A stretch of DNA of 64,000 nt. Source: Candidatus Gastranaerophilales bacterium (GTDB lineage: Bacteria; Cyanobacteriota; Vampirovibrionia; Gastranaerophilales; Gastranaerophilaceae). This document shows, piece after piece, positions 43,813-53,660 of the stretch (position 1 is the first letter of the stretch; every line of letters starts with the position of its first letter). A program made the position numbers and the translations under genes. Location: contig CALUTP010000019.1 of assembly GCA_944323725.1 (NCBI GenBank), positions 1 to 64,000 on the forward strand, read 5' to 3'. The notes under the pieces are model-generated. The model searched no databases and had not been told where the DNA came from. It worked only from the letters and a program-made list of their open reading frames with translations.

Positions 43813-44307
43813 CTATGCTTCTTCTGAAACTTCTTCTTCTACAGCTTCTTTTAAAATTTCAGATGCGGTAACTGTAACTTTTAATTCAGTTTTAACTTTT
43901 GAAGTTAATTTGATAAGCATAGTATATTCACCAACTCTGTTGATAGGAGCATTTAAAGAAACATTTTTTCTATCAACTTCAATACCTGATTGAGCGTGTA
44001 ATTCTTCAGTTAATTTCTTAGTAGTAATAGTACCAAACAATTTACCTGATTCACCAGCTTTAGCACTCAATTTTAATTCAGCAAATTTTTCAATTTTTTC
44101 AGCAATTTCAAGAGCTTCTTTGTGAAGTTTTTCTTGTTTAGCTTTAATTCTTGCTAAGTTTTGTTCACGATTTTTTACAGCACCTTCTGTAGCAATTTCT
44201 GCGAAATTTTGTGGTAAAAGAAAGTTTCTAGCATAACCATCTTTTACATTAACCATATCGCCAGCTTCGCCTAGGTTTTGAACATCTTTTTTTAATATAA
44301 CTTGCAT
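43813..44307 (-). CDS. rplI: 50S ribosomal protein L9
   Basis: 164 residues: MQVILKKDVQNLGEAGDMVN and DGYARNFLLPQNFAEIAT are diagnostic. There is a long central helix, a C-terminal domain, and an extra acidic tail (VEEEVSEEA). It leads a cluster whose later members are one-carbon enzymes, an unusual pairing. The ribosome site is AAGGAG. Confidence 0.96.
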   Translation of the reverse strand: MQVILKKDVQNLGEAGDMVNVKDGYARNFLLPQNFAEIATEGAVKNREQNLARIKAKQEKLHKEALEIAEKIEKFAELKLSAKAGESGKLFGTITTKKLTEELHAQSGIEVDRKNVSLNAPINRVGEYTMLIKLTSKVKTELKVTVTASEILKEAVEEEVSEEA

Positions 44308-44344
44308 AATAATCTCCTTTAGTATTTATATTTCTGCATGTAAG

Positions 44345-44398
44345 CAAATGTTACAACAAAAAAAGCTCTTTGTCGAGGGGGTTTTAACAAATGTTACA
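44345..44398. repeat. Direct repeat CAAATGTTACA upstream of rplI
   Basis: Two identical 11-bp copies (44345-44355, 44388-44398), 43 bp apart, in the rplI leader or promoter region. Confidence 0.45.
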
Positions 44399-44474
44399 GA
44401 AGGACTACCGTTTCAGCAATTACATTATAGTCAATTAATAAATTATTCAATCGTAATAATTATTTTAACATATA

Positions 44475-45119
44475 CTATTTGATTGCTGGAAATAAATATT
44501 TTACTCCATCATCACTGCGCCAGCGTACATACCCAGTTTTAGGAATTTTATCTAAGTCCATTACACTTAATAGCATCCAATTACCCCTTATGACGTTTAA
44601 ATTTATTTTTACAGGTGTATTTATTTCAGCAATTATTTTTGACGAGTCCTCTGTAGAACCACGCATTTCTCTAGCAGCGTCAGGAGCACCAGTTAATATA
44701 TATAATCCGTATTTTCTCCCATACATGCTATAAAAATTATACCAGGTAGAAAATTTTAAAGGATCATCCTTTTTCATCCATCCTCTTTCACCTGTTTCAT
44801 TATTATATAAAAGCTCTACCCAATCTTCAGTTTCATCAGTAACTGCCATTAGAGCAAGCCCTTTTGATTTTATCAGAATAACAAACACTTCTGAAAATTT
44901 CAAATCAGAAGGTTCTATTTTGCTGTCATCCCATTTTACTACTTTGATAATCGGAGAATTTTCATCAGGTGCCGCTCGCAATACTACAGGATTACTAACC
45001 TGATAAACTCCAATTGTGTTTGTATTTGATAAACTCACCATTGATGGCATCACATCTACAGCATTTACTTGCAATGTAAGGGTTAAAAATAACAATATTG
45101 AAATTATTATTTTTTTCAT
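44475..45119 (-). CDS. Secreted SH3b-like protein
   Basis: 214 residues with a signal peptide (KKIIISILLFLTLTLQVNA, cleavage about residue 20). An SH3b-like segment follows (VVLRAAPDENSPIIKVVKW), with a second beta-rich part with GYVRWRSDDG near the end. SH3b domains outside the membrane often bind peptidoglycan; that role is inferred. It follows pheT by 4 bp and is probably cotranscribed. Its ribosome site AGGGAG overlaps the pheT end. Confidence 0.7.
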   Translation of the reverse strand: MKKIIISILLFLTLTLQVNAVDVMPSMVSLSNTNTIGVYQVSNPVVLRAAPDENSPIIKVVKWDDSKIEPSDLKFSEVFVILIKSKGLALMAVTDETEDWVELLYNNETGERGWMKKDDPLKFSTWYNFYSMYGRKYGLYILTGAPDAAREMRGSTEDSSKIIAEINTPVKINLNVIRGNWMLLSVMDLDKIPKTGYVRWRSDDGVKYLFPAIK

Positions 45120-45123
45120 AAAA

Positions 45124-47604
45124 TTACTCCCTAAAAGTTATATCAGCATAGGTTTTTTGAAGTTTTTCGCGTACAGACTGCATTTGACGTTCTATTACTT
45201 CATCTGTCAAAGTCGCTTTTTCATCTTGCATATAAATTCTAAAAGCTAAACTCTTATAGCCCTTCTCTATATTTTCACCTTGATAAACGTCAAAGACTTC
45301 ACAGCCTTTGAATATATTTTGCTGAACTCCGCCTTTTATTACACGTTGAATATCATCGTATGTAACATCCTGATTAATTACAAATGCCAAATCCCTTTTA
45401 ACTTCAGGGAACTGAGGCAAATGTTTAAATCGAGGAATTGAGTCTTTTATTATTGAAATAATAGCATCTAAATCAATTTTGAATATAAAAGCTTCTTGGT
45501 TTAATTTCATTTTATCTTTCAAAATAGGATGAATCTGACCTATGTAACCTATTGTAGTCATATTTTTCCCTAGAATATTTATTGCTGCACTTCTATATGG
45601 ATGAAGTATTGCATGAGTTTTTGCAAGTGGAGATTTATCAAGTGAAATAAGCTTTACTCGTTTTTCTATACCCAATTCATTAAACAGACTTTCTACAATA
45701 CCTTTTACAGTGTAAAAATCAGGAGATGTTTTTACCTGCCATTTTGAATTTTGAACTTCACCGGATAAAATACCTGCAAGAACTTTTGTTTCTACAACAC
45801 CAGTATTTTTTTCATCAGGAGTTCCTTCAAAATTGTAAGTTTTACCTATTTCATATGCCCAGAATGTCTTTTGACCATTATCATAATTAAATTTTAAACA
45901 ATTTAAAAGATTTGCAGAAAGAGTTTCTCTGAGCATTGTACTTTCTTCACTTACTGGATTTAATACTTTTACAGCTTTCGCATCATCATAAGATATCATA
46001 AATCTATCTAGCAAAGATTTCCCAATTAATGATGATGTAACAATTTCATTTAGACCTGAAGAAAGCATAAGTTCATGGACTTTTTTAACGACTTTTTCTT
46101 CCAGAGTAATCACAGGAGTTTGTATTTTATCAGGTAATGTCGGAGCTACCTTGTCATAACCGTTAATTCTTGCAATTTCTTCTATCAAATCTATTTCTCT
46201 TGTCACATCATAAGCTCTAAATGATGGGACTAAAAATTTCGCAGCAGCAATATTTCCGCCTAATTTTTCAAAACCTAAATTTTCAAGAATTGAATCACAT
46301 TTTTCCGGTGCAATTTCACATCCAAGAATTCTTTTAATTTGGGCATAACGAAGAGTAATTTCTATTGGTTCTAACTTATTATTACCATCTTCTACAATAC
46401 CCTCAACTTTTGCATCTGCAAGTTCTACCATAAGCTGCATTGCTCTCATAAGTGCCGGTTTTACAGCTTCAATATCAATTCCTCTTTCAAATCTAGCACA
46501 GGCTTCACTTCTATAGCCAACACTTCTTGAAGATTTTCTATTACTTTCAGGCGTAAAATAAGCAGCCTCAAGTGCAATTGAGGTAGTATTATCATCAATT
46601 TCAGAATTTTCACCGCCAAATACTCCGCCTAAGCATACCCCCTTATCTTTTGTTGCAATAAGCACGCTGTCATGAGTAAGCGGGCGTTCAACACCATCAA
46701 GAGTTACAATGCTTTCACCCTCCTTTGCTCTTCTTACACAAAGGTAACCGTCTAATTTATCAAGGTCAAATGCATGCAATGGAGTACCATATTCAAGCAA
46801 TACATAATTTGTAATATCAACAACATTATTAATTGCTCTAATTCCTGACGCTAAGAGTCTTTTTTGCATCCAATCCGGTGATGGCTTAATTTTAATATCC
46901 TTTAAAATACCTACTGAATAATATTTACAAACATCGTTATCAATAATTTCTACTTTAAATTTATCTGTAGAAAAGTCTCTTGTTGCCTGAAGCGGGGAAA
47001 ACTTTAATGGAGTATTAAATAAAGAACTCAATTCTCTTGCAACACCTATTACTGACATTTGATCACCTCTGTTTGCAGTAGGAGCAACATCAAGAATTGT
47101 ATCTTTTTCAAAGCCTAAAACATCTTCAACATCAGCTCCAATCTCAACATCAGGGAAAATTCTATTCAAAATAAGGATACCATCCTCTTCCTGATAGTTT
47201 CTTTCAGCAACACCCAGTTCATCAGCAGAGCATAACATTCCTTGAGATTCAACTCCTCTTATAACAGCTGGAGTAAGAGTAAACATTTCCCCTGTTTTTC
47301 TGTCAAGGACTTGACTACCTACAGAGGCATACGGAACTATTTGTCCCTCTTTTATGTTTTGAGCTCCGCATACAACAGTTTTTACACCTGAACCAGTATT
47401 AACTGTAACTAAATGTAAATGGTCTGAATTAGGATGGTTATCAATCTTTTCGATTTTTACTGTCTTAATATTCGTAAATCGAGGTCTAACTTCTTCTATA
47501 GCTTCAACTTCTAATCCGCTCATTGTAAGTTCGTGAGCTATTTGTTTTTCATCTACATTTGATAAATCTACGAATTCGTTTAACCAATTGATTGATACTT
47601 GCAT
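45124..47604 (-). CDS. pheT: Phenylalanine-tRNA ligase beta subunit
   Basis: 826 residues, full length. The N-terminal tRNA-binding OB domain is VTVNTGSGVKTVVCGAQNI, the B3/B4 editing region DVAPTANRGDQMSVIGVARE, and the C-terminal ferredoxin-like anticodon domain FPEVKRDLAFVINQDVTY. It pairs with PheS to charge tRNA-Phe; pheS is not in the window. The start has GAGGGAATT. Confidence 0.95.
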   Translation of the reverse strand: MQVSINWLNEFVDLSNVDEKQIAHELTMSGLEVEAIEEVRPRFTNIKTVKIEKIDNHPNSDHLHLVTVNTGSGVKTVVCGAQNIKEGQIVPYASVGSQVLDRKTGEMFTLTPAVIRGVESQGMLCSADELGVAERNYQEEDGILILNRIFPDVEIGADVEDVLGFEKDTILDVAPTANRGDQMSVIGVARELSSLFNTPLKFSPLQATRDFSTDKFKVEIIDNDVCKYYSVGILKDIKIKPSPDWMQKRLLASGIRAINNVVDITNYVLLEYGTPLHAFDLDKLDGYLCVRRAKEGESIVTLDGVERPLTHDSVLIATKDKGVCLGGVFGGENSEIDDNTTSIALEAAYFTPESNRKSSRSVGYRSEACARFERGIDIEAVKPALMRAMQLMVELADAKVEGIVEDGNNKLEPIEITLRYAQIKRILGCEIAPEKCDSILENLGFEKLGGNIAAAKFLVPSFRAYDVTREIDLIEEIARINGYDKVAPTLPDKIQTPVITLEEKVVKKVHELMLSSGLNEIVTSSLIGKSLLDRFMISYDDAKAVKVLNPVSEESTMLRETLSANLLNCLKFNYDNGQKTFWAYEIGKTYNFEGTPDEKNTGVVETKVLAGILSGEVQNSKWQVKTSPDFYTVKGIVESLFNELGIEKRVKLISLDKSPLAKTHAILHPYRSAAINILGKNMTTIGYIGQIHPILKDKMKLNQEAFIFKIDLDAIISIIKDSIPRFKHLPQFPEVKRDLAFVINQDVTYDDIQRVIKGGVQQNIFKGCEVFDVYQGENIEKGYKSLAFRIYMQDEKATLTDEVIERQMQSVREKLQKTYADITFRE

Positions 47605-47720
47605 TTCTATAATTCCCTCTTAATATTTATTATACTCTTGTTTTTATCTTATAACAAAAGATTTTTATTGTAAAATCACATTATTTTATCCACACCGGCT
47701 ATAAACAAAGTGATTTTTTA

Positions 47721-47735
47721 TGGTAAACTTAACTT
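47721..47735 (+). promoter_or_regulatory. Putative leaderless extended -10 of the ABC transporter operon
   Basis: TGGTAAACT-TAACTT-ATG, no ribosome site before the ATG. Confidence 0.45.
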
Positions 47736-49577
47736 ATGAAAAAAGCGGGTTATGTTATCTTTAGTTTAATCATAATTGCCTTCTTATTGAAGTCCTGTGT
47801 AAACATTGACATGCCTGAAGTGCAGCACCACCAAGAAGAACAGCAAAAAACAGAAAAAATCCTTAACTATCCTGATGACGCAAAAACAGTTACAATTAAT
47901 GGGGTAGATTATCTCCAGTCACAAGCTCCTATTGGAAAATTCGGCGGAACTCTAGTTGCATCTACAATAGGTGAAGGACCTAAAACCTTTAACCCGTTTA
48001 ACTCAAAAGATAATATATCTTCTCTTATGTCTGAAATTATGTATGATGGTCTGCTTTCAACACACCCCGTCACAGGGCAGCCAATCCCAAAATTAGCTAA
48101 AGATTTTACCGTAAATGGGAATGACTACATAATTCATCTTAGAAAAGGTATAAAATGGTCTGATGGAAAACCGATTACTGCTGATGATGTAGTCTTTACC
48201 TGGCAAAATATTATCTTTGACGGATATGGAAATACTTCAATCCGAGATTCAATAGTCGTTGATGGTAAACTTCCGACTGTCAGGAAAATTGACAACTATA
48301 CTGTTGAATTTAAGACTCCTAAACCATTTGCACCTTTTATAAGAATGCTATCAAGCCCCATTGCTCCAAAACATATTTTCATGCCAGCAGTACAAAAAGG
48401 GGAAAGTTATTTTGAAACATTCTTATCAACAAATACAAACCCTAAAAACTTTGTAACCTCAGGAGCTTTCAGATTAAAAGAATACGTACCCGCACAAAGA
48501 GTAGTATTTGAACGCAATCCTAATTATTACATTATCAATACAAGAGATGAAAAACTCCCATATCTAGATAAATTGGTATATTTAATTGTTGGGGACGTCA
48601 ACAATGAAGTGTTAAAATTTGAAGGAGGGGAACTTGATACAATAGGATTACAAGGCGCAAATGTAGCAAGATTTAAAGAACAGGAAAAGCATTCTGATTT
48701 TACTATATATAATCTAGGCCCTGACACTGGAACGATGTTTCTTAGCATAAACTTAAACAACCGTAAAAATACTGATGGAAAATATAATGTGGATCTTAAA
48801 AAACAAAGATGGTTTCAAGATAAAAATTTTCGTCAGGCAATTGATTACGCAATTGATAGAAAAAATATGGTTTTGAATATCGCAAACGGATTAGGAGAAC
48901 CTTTATATACCGCAGAAAGCTTAAATTCAATCTTTTTAAATAAAAATCTAAAGCCTTATGATAAAGATATAAACAAATCAAAAGAACTCTTAGAAAAATC
49001 AGGCTATACTTGGGATAAAAAAGGGCATTTAATTGATAAATACGGAAATCACGTAGAATTTGACCTGTACACTAATGCAGGAAACACTGAACGTGAAGCT
49101 ATCGGGGTTATGGTAAAACAAGATTTGGAAGATTTAGGAATGAAAGTAAATTTCAAACCAATCGAGTTTAATTCACTAGTCAATAAGCTTGTAAATACAC
49201 TAGACTGGGATATGGTGATAATGGGACTGACAGGTTCACCACTAGAACCAAACGGGGGGAAAAATGTTTGGATGTCTAATGGAACACTACATATGTTTAA
49301 CCAGCGTCCAGCTAATTATACAAAAGATGATAGATATTTATGGGAAAAAGAAATTGATAATCTTTTTATAAAAGGAGCACTTGCTACGGATTTTGAATCC
49401 AGAAAAAATTTCTATGACGAATACCAAACTATCGCTTATGAGGAAAAACCTTTTATATACATATATTCACCTATAAGAATCTCAGCTATTAGAAATAAAT
49501 TTAAAAATATTTTCCCAACTTCACTAGGTGGAATAACCCATAACATTGAAGAAATTTATATTGAGGATGAAAAATAA
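47736..49577 (+). CDS. Peptide ABC transporter substrate-binding lipoprotein
   Basis: 613 residues, SBP family 5. The hydrophobic N-terminus ends in LLKSC (Cys about 21), a likely lipobox. The family core is GPKTFNPFNSKDNISSLMSE, then LRKGIKWSDGKPITADDVVF and FRQAIDYAIDRKNMV. It delivers peptides or similar ligands to the permeases encoded next (1-bp overlap). No ATPase gene follows in this operon. Confidence 0.9.
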   Translation: MKKAGYVIFSLIIIAFLLKSCVNIDMPEVQHHQEEQQKTEKILNYPDDAKTVTINGVDYLQSQAPIGKFGGTLVASTIGEGPKTFNPFNSKDNISSLMSEIMYDGLLSTHPVTGQPIPKLAKDFTVNGNDYIIHLRKGIKWSDGKPITADDVVFTWQNIIFDGYGNTSIRDSIVVDGKLPTVRKIDNYTVEFKTPKPFAPFIRMLSSPIAPKHIFMPAVQKGESYFETFLSTNTNPKNFVTSGAFRLKEYVPAQRVVFERNPNYYIINTRDEKLPYLDKLVYLIVGDVNNEVLKFEGGELDTIGLQGANVARFKEQEKHSDFTIYNLGPDTGTMFLSINLNNRKNTDGKYNVDLKKQRWFQDKNFRQAIDYAIDRKNMVLNIANGLGEPLYTAESLNSIFLNKNLKPYDKDINKSKELLEKSGYTWDKKGHLIDKYGNHVEFDLYTNAGNTEREAIGVMVKQDLEDLGMKVNFKPIEFNSLVNKLVNTLDWDMVIMGLTGSPLEPNGGKNVWMSNGTLHMFNQRPANYTKDDRYLWEKEIDNLFIKGALATDFESRKNFYDEYQTIAYEEKPFIYIYSPIRISAIRNKFKNIFPTSLGGITHNIEEIYIEDEK

Positions 49578-50548
49578 TGCAAATCTTTATATATATCTTA
49601 AAACGAATACTACAATCAATACCATTATTAATTATGGTATCAATCATTAGTTTTTTTATAATAAGATTAAGTCCTGTAGATCCACTTGCAGAACTAAGAT
49701 TAAACCCGTCTGTTTCACAGGAAACTCTGGAAAAAGAATCTCAGCGTCTAGGGCTGGATAAACCTATAATTGTCCAGTATGCAAAATGGGCTAAATCATT
49801 TCTAAAAGGAGATATAGGGATAACGTCTAACGGAGAAAAAGTTAGCACAAAATTAAAAGAACGTATTCCTAATACATTACTTTTAACATCAATAGTAATT
49901 TTATTAACCTGGATAATCGGAATACCACTTGGAGTTCTGGCGGCTTTAAAATGGAAGTCCCCTTTAGATAGAATTCTTACTGTACTTACAAGTATTGGTA
50001 TGGCTATCCCATCGTTTTTCTTTGCTGTACTACTTTTGATTTTTGCTGTCAAAACCGGATGGTTCCCTATTGGAGGATTAACAAGTTCTAATTTTCTTGA
50101 GTTAGATTTCTTACATCAAGTATGGGATATTACCCATCATTTAATTTTACCTGTTATAGTACTCTTTACAATATCGCTTGCTGGATTACAACGACAAATG
50201 AGAGCTAACTTACTTGATGTACTGGATAGTGATTATGTCAAATTTGCAAGAGCCAAAGGATTAAGTGAATTTGATGTAGTATATAAACATGCACTAAGAA
50301 ATGCAATTAACCCTATGATTACACTTTTAGGCTTTGAATTTGCAGGGTTACTAAGCGGTGCAGCTCTGACAGAATATGTATTTCAATATCCAGGATTAGG
50401 AAGATTAATCCTTGAAGCAGTCTTACGCTCTGATATTAATCTTGTAATGGCATCTTTAATGATGGGAGCAATTATGCTTATATTAGGAAATTTAATTGCA
50501 GATATTTTACTTATTATTACAGATCCAAGAATTCGGGTGAGAGCATGA
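49577..50548 (+). CDS. Peptide ABC transporter permease (DppB/OppB type)
   Basis: 323 residues with six membrane helices. The N-terminal VDPLAELRLNPSVSQE loop is typical, as is the EAA loop region VKFARAKGLSEFDVVYKHALR. It overlaps both neighbours (1 and 4 bp), so the three are one transcript. It forms the channel with the OppC-type partner. Confidence 0.93.
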   Translation: MQIFIYILKRILQSIPLLIMVSIISFFIIRLSPVDPLAELRLNPSVSQETLEKESQRLGLDKPIIVQYAKWAKSFLKGDIGITSNGEKVSTKLKERIPNTLLLTSIVILLTWIIGIPLGVLAALKWKSPLDRILTVLTSIGMAIPSFFFAVLLLIFAVKTGWFPIGGLTSSNFLELDFLHQVWDITHHLILPVIVLFTISLAGLQRQMRANLLDVLDSDYVKFARAKGLSEFDVVYKHALRNAINPMITLLGFEFAGLLSGAALTEYVFQYPGLGRLILEAVLRSDINLVMASLMMGAIMLILGNLIADILLIITDPRIRVRA

Positions 50549-51612
50549 TAAAAGAAGTTTTTAGACAATTGATGAAAGATAAATTTGCTAAACTAGCTCT
50601 TTTTATACTAGGGTTTATATATCTAGCATTGTTTTTTGCAGATTTTCTTGCACCATATACAAAAGACTTTTCTGACAGAACAATGGCATATGTACCGCCA
50701 TCAAAAATTTTCATAATTGATGAAAACAGAAAATTTTCATTACCCTATACATATAATTACATAAGAGAATTTGACGATGAGAATCTAAGAATTACTTATA
50801 AATTTGATAGAAGTCAAAAACACTATATAAAGTTTTTTGCAAAAGGTCAACCTTATAAATTCTTAGGGATAATTCCAATGGAAAGACATTTAATTACGAC
50901 CGATAAAAGTGGAAGACTATTTCTTCTAGGTACTGATATAAATGGCAGGGATGTATTTTCAAGACTACTTTTTGGTGGAAGAATTTCTATGACAATAGGA
51001 TTTCTTGCATTATTTGTCTTATTTCCTATCGGACTTTTATATGGCGGGATTGCAGGATATTTTGGAGGGATTGTTGATACGTTGATGATGAGATTTGCAG
51101 AAGCTGTAATGTCAATTCCAAGCTTTTATTTGCTAATTATCCTAGCTTCTATTCTTCCATCAGGAATGACCAGTATCCAAAGATTTATGCTTATAGTCAT
51201 AATATTGGCCCTAATCGGCTGGGCAGGTTTTGCAAGAGTAGTAAGAGGAATGGTGCTATCAATAAAAAATCAAGAATTTATTCAAGCTGCAAAATCTATT
51301 GGAGCATCCAGACTAAGAATTATAATAAAACACATTCTACCTCAAACTGCAAGTTTTGTTATTGTTGCAATGACTTTATCAGTACCATCATACATTTTAT
51401 CAGAATCCGGATTGAGTTTTCTCGGGCTTGGAATTCAACAGCCTGATGCCAGCTGGGGTAATATGCTTAAAGAAGCTCAAGAATACACTAATATAATATA
51501 TAGACCTTGGCTTCTTACTCCGGGTTTTTTAATTTTTGTTGCAGTACTGTCCTTTAACTTAATTGGTGATACAATAAGAGATGTGTTAGATCCCAAAAGC
51601 AAAGTGAGATAA
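50545..51612 (+). CDS. Peptide ABC transporter permease (DppC/OppC type)
   Basis: 355 residues. LGTDINGRDVFSRLLFGGR is the hallmark, with EAA loop FIQAAKSIGASRLRIIIKHI. A long periplasmic stretch (about residues 40-125) follows the first helix, longer than in E. coli OppC. It starts in an ATGA overlap with the upstream permease. ATP-binding subunits must be encoded elsewhere. Confidence 0.93.
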   Translation: MIKEVFRQLMKDKFAKLALFILGFIYLALFFADFLAPYTKDFSDRTMAYVPPSKIFIIDENRKFSLPYTYNYIREFDDENLRITYKFDRSQKHYIKFFAKGQPYKFLGIIPMERHLITTDKSGRLFLLGTDINGRDVFSRLLFGGRISMTIGFLALFVLFPIGLLYGGIAGYFGGIVDTLMMRFAEAVMSIPSFYLLIILASILPSGMTSIQRFMLIVIILALIGWAGFARVVRGMVLSIKNQEFIQAAKSIGASRLRIIIKHILPQTASFVIVAMTLSVPSYILSESGLSFLGLGIQQPDASWGNMLKEAQEYTNIIYRPWLLTPGFLIFVAVLSFNLIGDTIRDVLDPKSKVR

Positions 51613-51618
51613 AAGATA

Positions 51619-52356
51619 ATGCTGGAAAATATACTAAATAGTACAGGATTTATAATATTCGAAAGAGTATTAATGGCAATTATTTTAGGATTTTCAATCG
51701 GACTTGAAAGAGAAATGACAAATAAATATGCGGGCTTAAGAACCAATATATTAGTATGTGTAGGAGCCTGTGTATTTACAATATTATCAATATATGGATT
51801 TCCAACATTTGCAGATGGAGATAATGTTCTAGTAGATCATGCTACAGGTATTAGAGATACATCAAGGGTTGCGGCACAAGTAGTTACCGGTATTGGTTTT
51901 ATTGGTGGTGGAACTGTATTACGACATGGTGCTACTGTATTTGGAATTACAACAGCTGCTACGTTATGGATTGCTGCAAGCATTGGTATGGCTTGTGGAA
52001 CAGGAATGTTTGGACTCGCTGTCATAGCGACTATATTTTCTATCATAGTTCTCGTTTCAATAAGATTATTTGAAAAAAATATCCTAGTTTCCAGCACCAA
52101 AAATTTAAAAAGATTTAAATTGGAACTCAGATGTCAAAAAAATTTGTCAAATAAAATTTATGATTTTCTTGTAGAAAAATACCCCAGACTAAGAGAAATT
52201 TCAAAAAAACAAAACAAACAGGATGATGAAATTGTAAAAATTTCAGTAGTTATTGATACAAACATAAAAAAACCAATACAAAATATATATAAAACACTTC
52301 AAAAAGTTGAAGGAATTGAGTCAATATCCGTTCAAGAATTTAACGAATTATTGTAA
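51619..52356 (+). CDS. mgtC: MgtC/SapB family membrane protein
   Basis: 245 residues. GFSIGLEREMTNKYAGLRTN and AAQVVTGIGFIGGGTVLR are the MgtC signatures; about five membrane helices and a C-terminal ACT-like cytosolic domain follow. MgtC proteins are linked to Mg limitation and virulence in other bacteria. It is 6 bp after the permease gene. Its stop codon lies inside the TATTGTAACAATA palindrome. Confidence 0.88.
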   Translation: MLENILNSTGFIIFERVLMAIILGFSIGLEREMTNKYAGLRTNILVCVGACVFTILSIYGFPTFADGDNVLVDHATGIRDTSRVAAQVVTGIGFIGGGTVLRHGATVFGITTAATLWIAASIGMACGTGMFGLAVIATIFSIIVLVSIRLFEKNILVSSTKNLKRFKLELRCQKNLSNKIYDFLVEKYPRLREISKKQNKQDDEIVKISVVIDTNIKKPIQNIYKTLQKVEGIESISVQEFNELL

Positions 52357-52361
52357 CAATA
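52349..52361. promoter_or_regulatory. TATTGTAACAATA palindrome
   Basis: A 13-bp perfect inverted repeat around a central A, overlapping the mgtC stop and about 100 bp before the family gene at 52462. Confidence 0.5.
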
Positions 52362-52388
52362 TTTTAATAAATCAAAAAAAACTCTAAA

Positions 52389-52451
52389 GAATCCTTTCAA
52401 TATAACCGTAATAAAAAGTGTAAGTATAATACGGAAATAATGAAAGGATTC
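52389..52451 (+). promoter_or_regulatory. 11-bp inverted repeat spanning the promoter and RBS of family gene 3
   Basis: GAATCCTTTCA (52389-52399) and TGAAAGGATTC (52441-52451); the right arm contains the GAAAGGATT ribosome site. A TATAAT lies between them at 52425-52430. Confidence 0.5.
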
Positions 52452-52461
52452 AAGTACAGCT

Positions 52462-53583
52462 ATGGGAATGGCGGCTTCACAAGCTAGATTATTAAGTATC
52501 ACCGCAAGGCTGACCGATAATGAAAATTCTGGTCAAGATATTTCATATTCTAAAATCCGTCTTGCCGATCAGACTGAACAGGTAAATACAGACTACCTCA
52601 ACGCTCTGAAGGCTACTAAATTAACTGTACTTACCGGATTTAATGGGGCAGAAGAAGTCTATACCGATATATCTTACAATCTTATGACAGGATTTAATAC
52701 AGTTGCTTGCGGACAGCAGTATGTTGTCACTGATAAAAAAGGACGAGTATTGGTTACTCAAAAACAAAAAGAGGCTTATGAAGCAAGCAACGGTTATTTG
52801 AATGGATTTTTGGCAGCTTATGGTTATTCTCAAGCTGATATTGATATAACTCAAGGTAGTGATGCCAGTGAAGAAGACAAAGCAATTGTAGAACAAAAAA
52901 TTCATGATGCTTGGGATAAATATCTTACCTCTGTTGGATTGCATTATGGAGATGCTGAACACGGATTAGATTTTGGTTTCACATCTTTTTCAAATAATGC
53001 CTTTGACGGTTATCCGACTTATACAGACTTAGCAACAGGCGAAACTAAAGCTTTAAACTATGAAGGTACTACTCAGGAGCAACGAGAATTGTATGATTAT
53101 GCCGTAGCACTGACTGAGGCTTACTATGGTACGTCTAATTCTGCAAATAAACTAGATACAGCTGCTAAAGCTGAAAACCAAACTTTTATTGCATATCTTA
53201 CTAATATCTTTAATAAAATGCAATCTTCAGGATACTATGTAGAAAAAGATGAAACTAAAACTTTGAAAGATAACGCTTGGTTTGAGGATCAACTGCGTTC
53301 TGGAGATCTGCAACTAGAATACTATTCTGCAACTGATAAAAAATTCGTCTCTACATCAATTGATTCAGATTCTTCAATTCAAGAAGTTGAAGATGAAAGA
53401 GAAATTGCAATCGTAGAACGAGAGTATCAAATGAAACTAGAAGAAATTGAACAACAAGATACTAAATACGATATGGAACTGAAAAAATTAGATACTGAAC
53501 ACAATGCTCTGCAAACTGAATATGATTCAGTTAAAAACGTAATAGACAAAAACGTCGAAAAATCCTTCCAAGTATTCTCATAA
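52462..53583 (+). CDS. SQAR/LDTE-family protein 3
   Basis: 373 residues. The N-terminus MGMAASQARLLSITARLTD is almost identical to those at 23652 and 31327, and the C-terminal KKLDTEHNALQTEYD...NVIDKNVEKSFQVF gives the clearest form of the family tail. The middle (about residues 60-310) is unrelated to the other members. It has no signal peptide. It has the GAAAGGATT ribosome site and is monocistronic: own promoter, palindromes upstream and a terminator. Function unknown; possible filament or secreted subunit. Confidence 0.8.
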   Translation: MGMAASQARLLSITARLTDNENSGQDISYSKIRLADQTEQVNTDYLNALKATKLTVLTGFNGAEEVYTDISYNLMTGFNTVACGQQYVVTDKKGRVLVTQKQKEAYEASNGYLNGFLAAYGYSQADIDITQGSDASEEDKAIVEQKIHDAWDKYLTSVGLHYGDAEHGLDFGFTSFSNNAFDGYPTYTDLATGETKALNYEGTTQEQRELYDYAVALTEAYYGTSNSANKLDTAAKAENQTFIAYLTNIFNKMQSSGYYVEKDETKTLKDNAWFEDQLRSGDLQLEYYSATDKKFVSTSIDSDSSIQEVEDEREIAIVEREYQMKLEEIEQQDTKYDMELKKLDTEHNALQTEYDSVKNVIDKNVEKSFQVFS

Positions 53584-53660
53584 TTGAAAGGATTTACAAA
53601 AAAGATTTTTTATTGATTCCTTTTCCTTTATTTCCTTATTAATTTTCAAAATTTCCCCTA

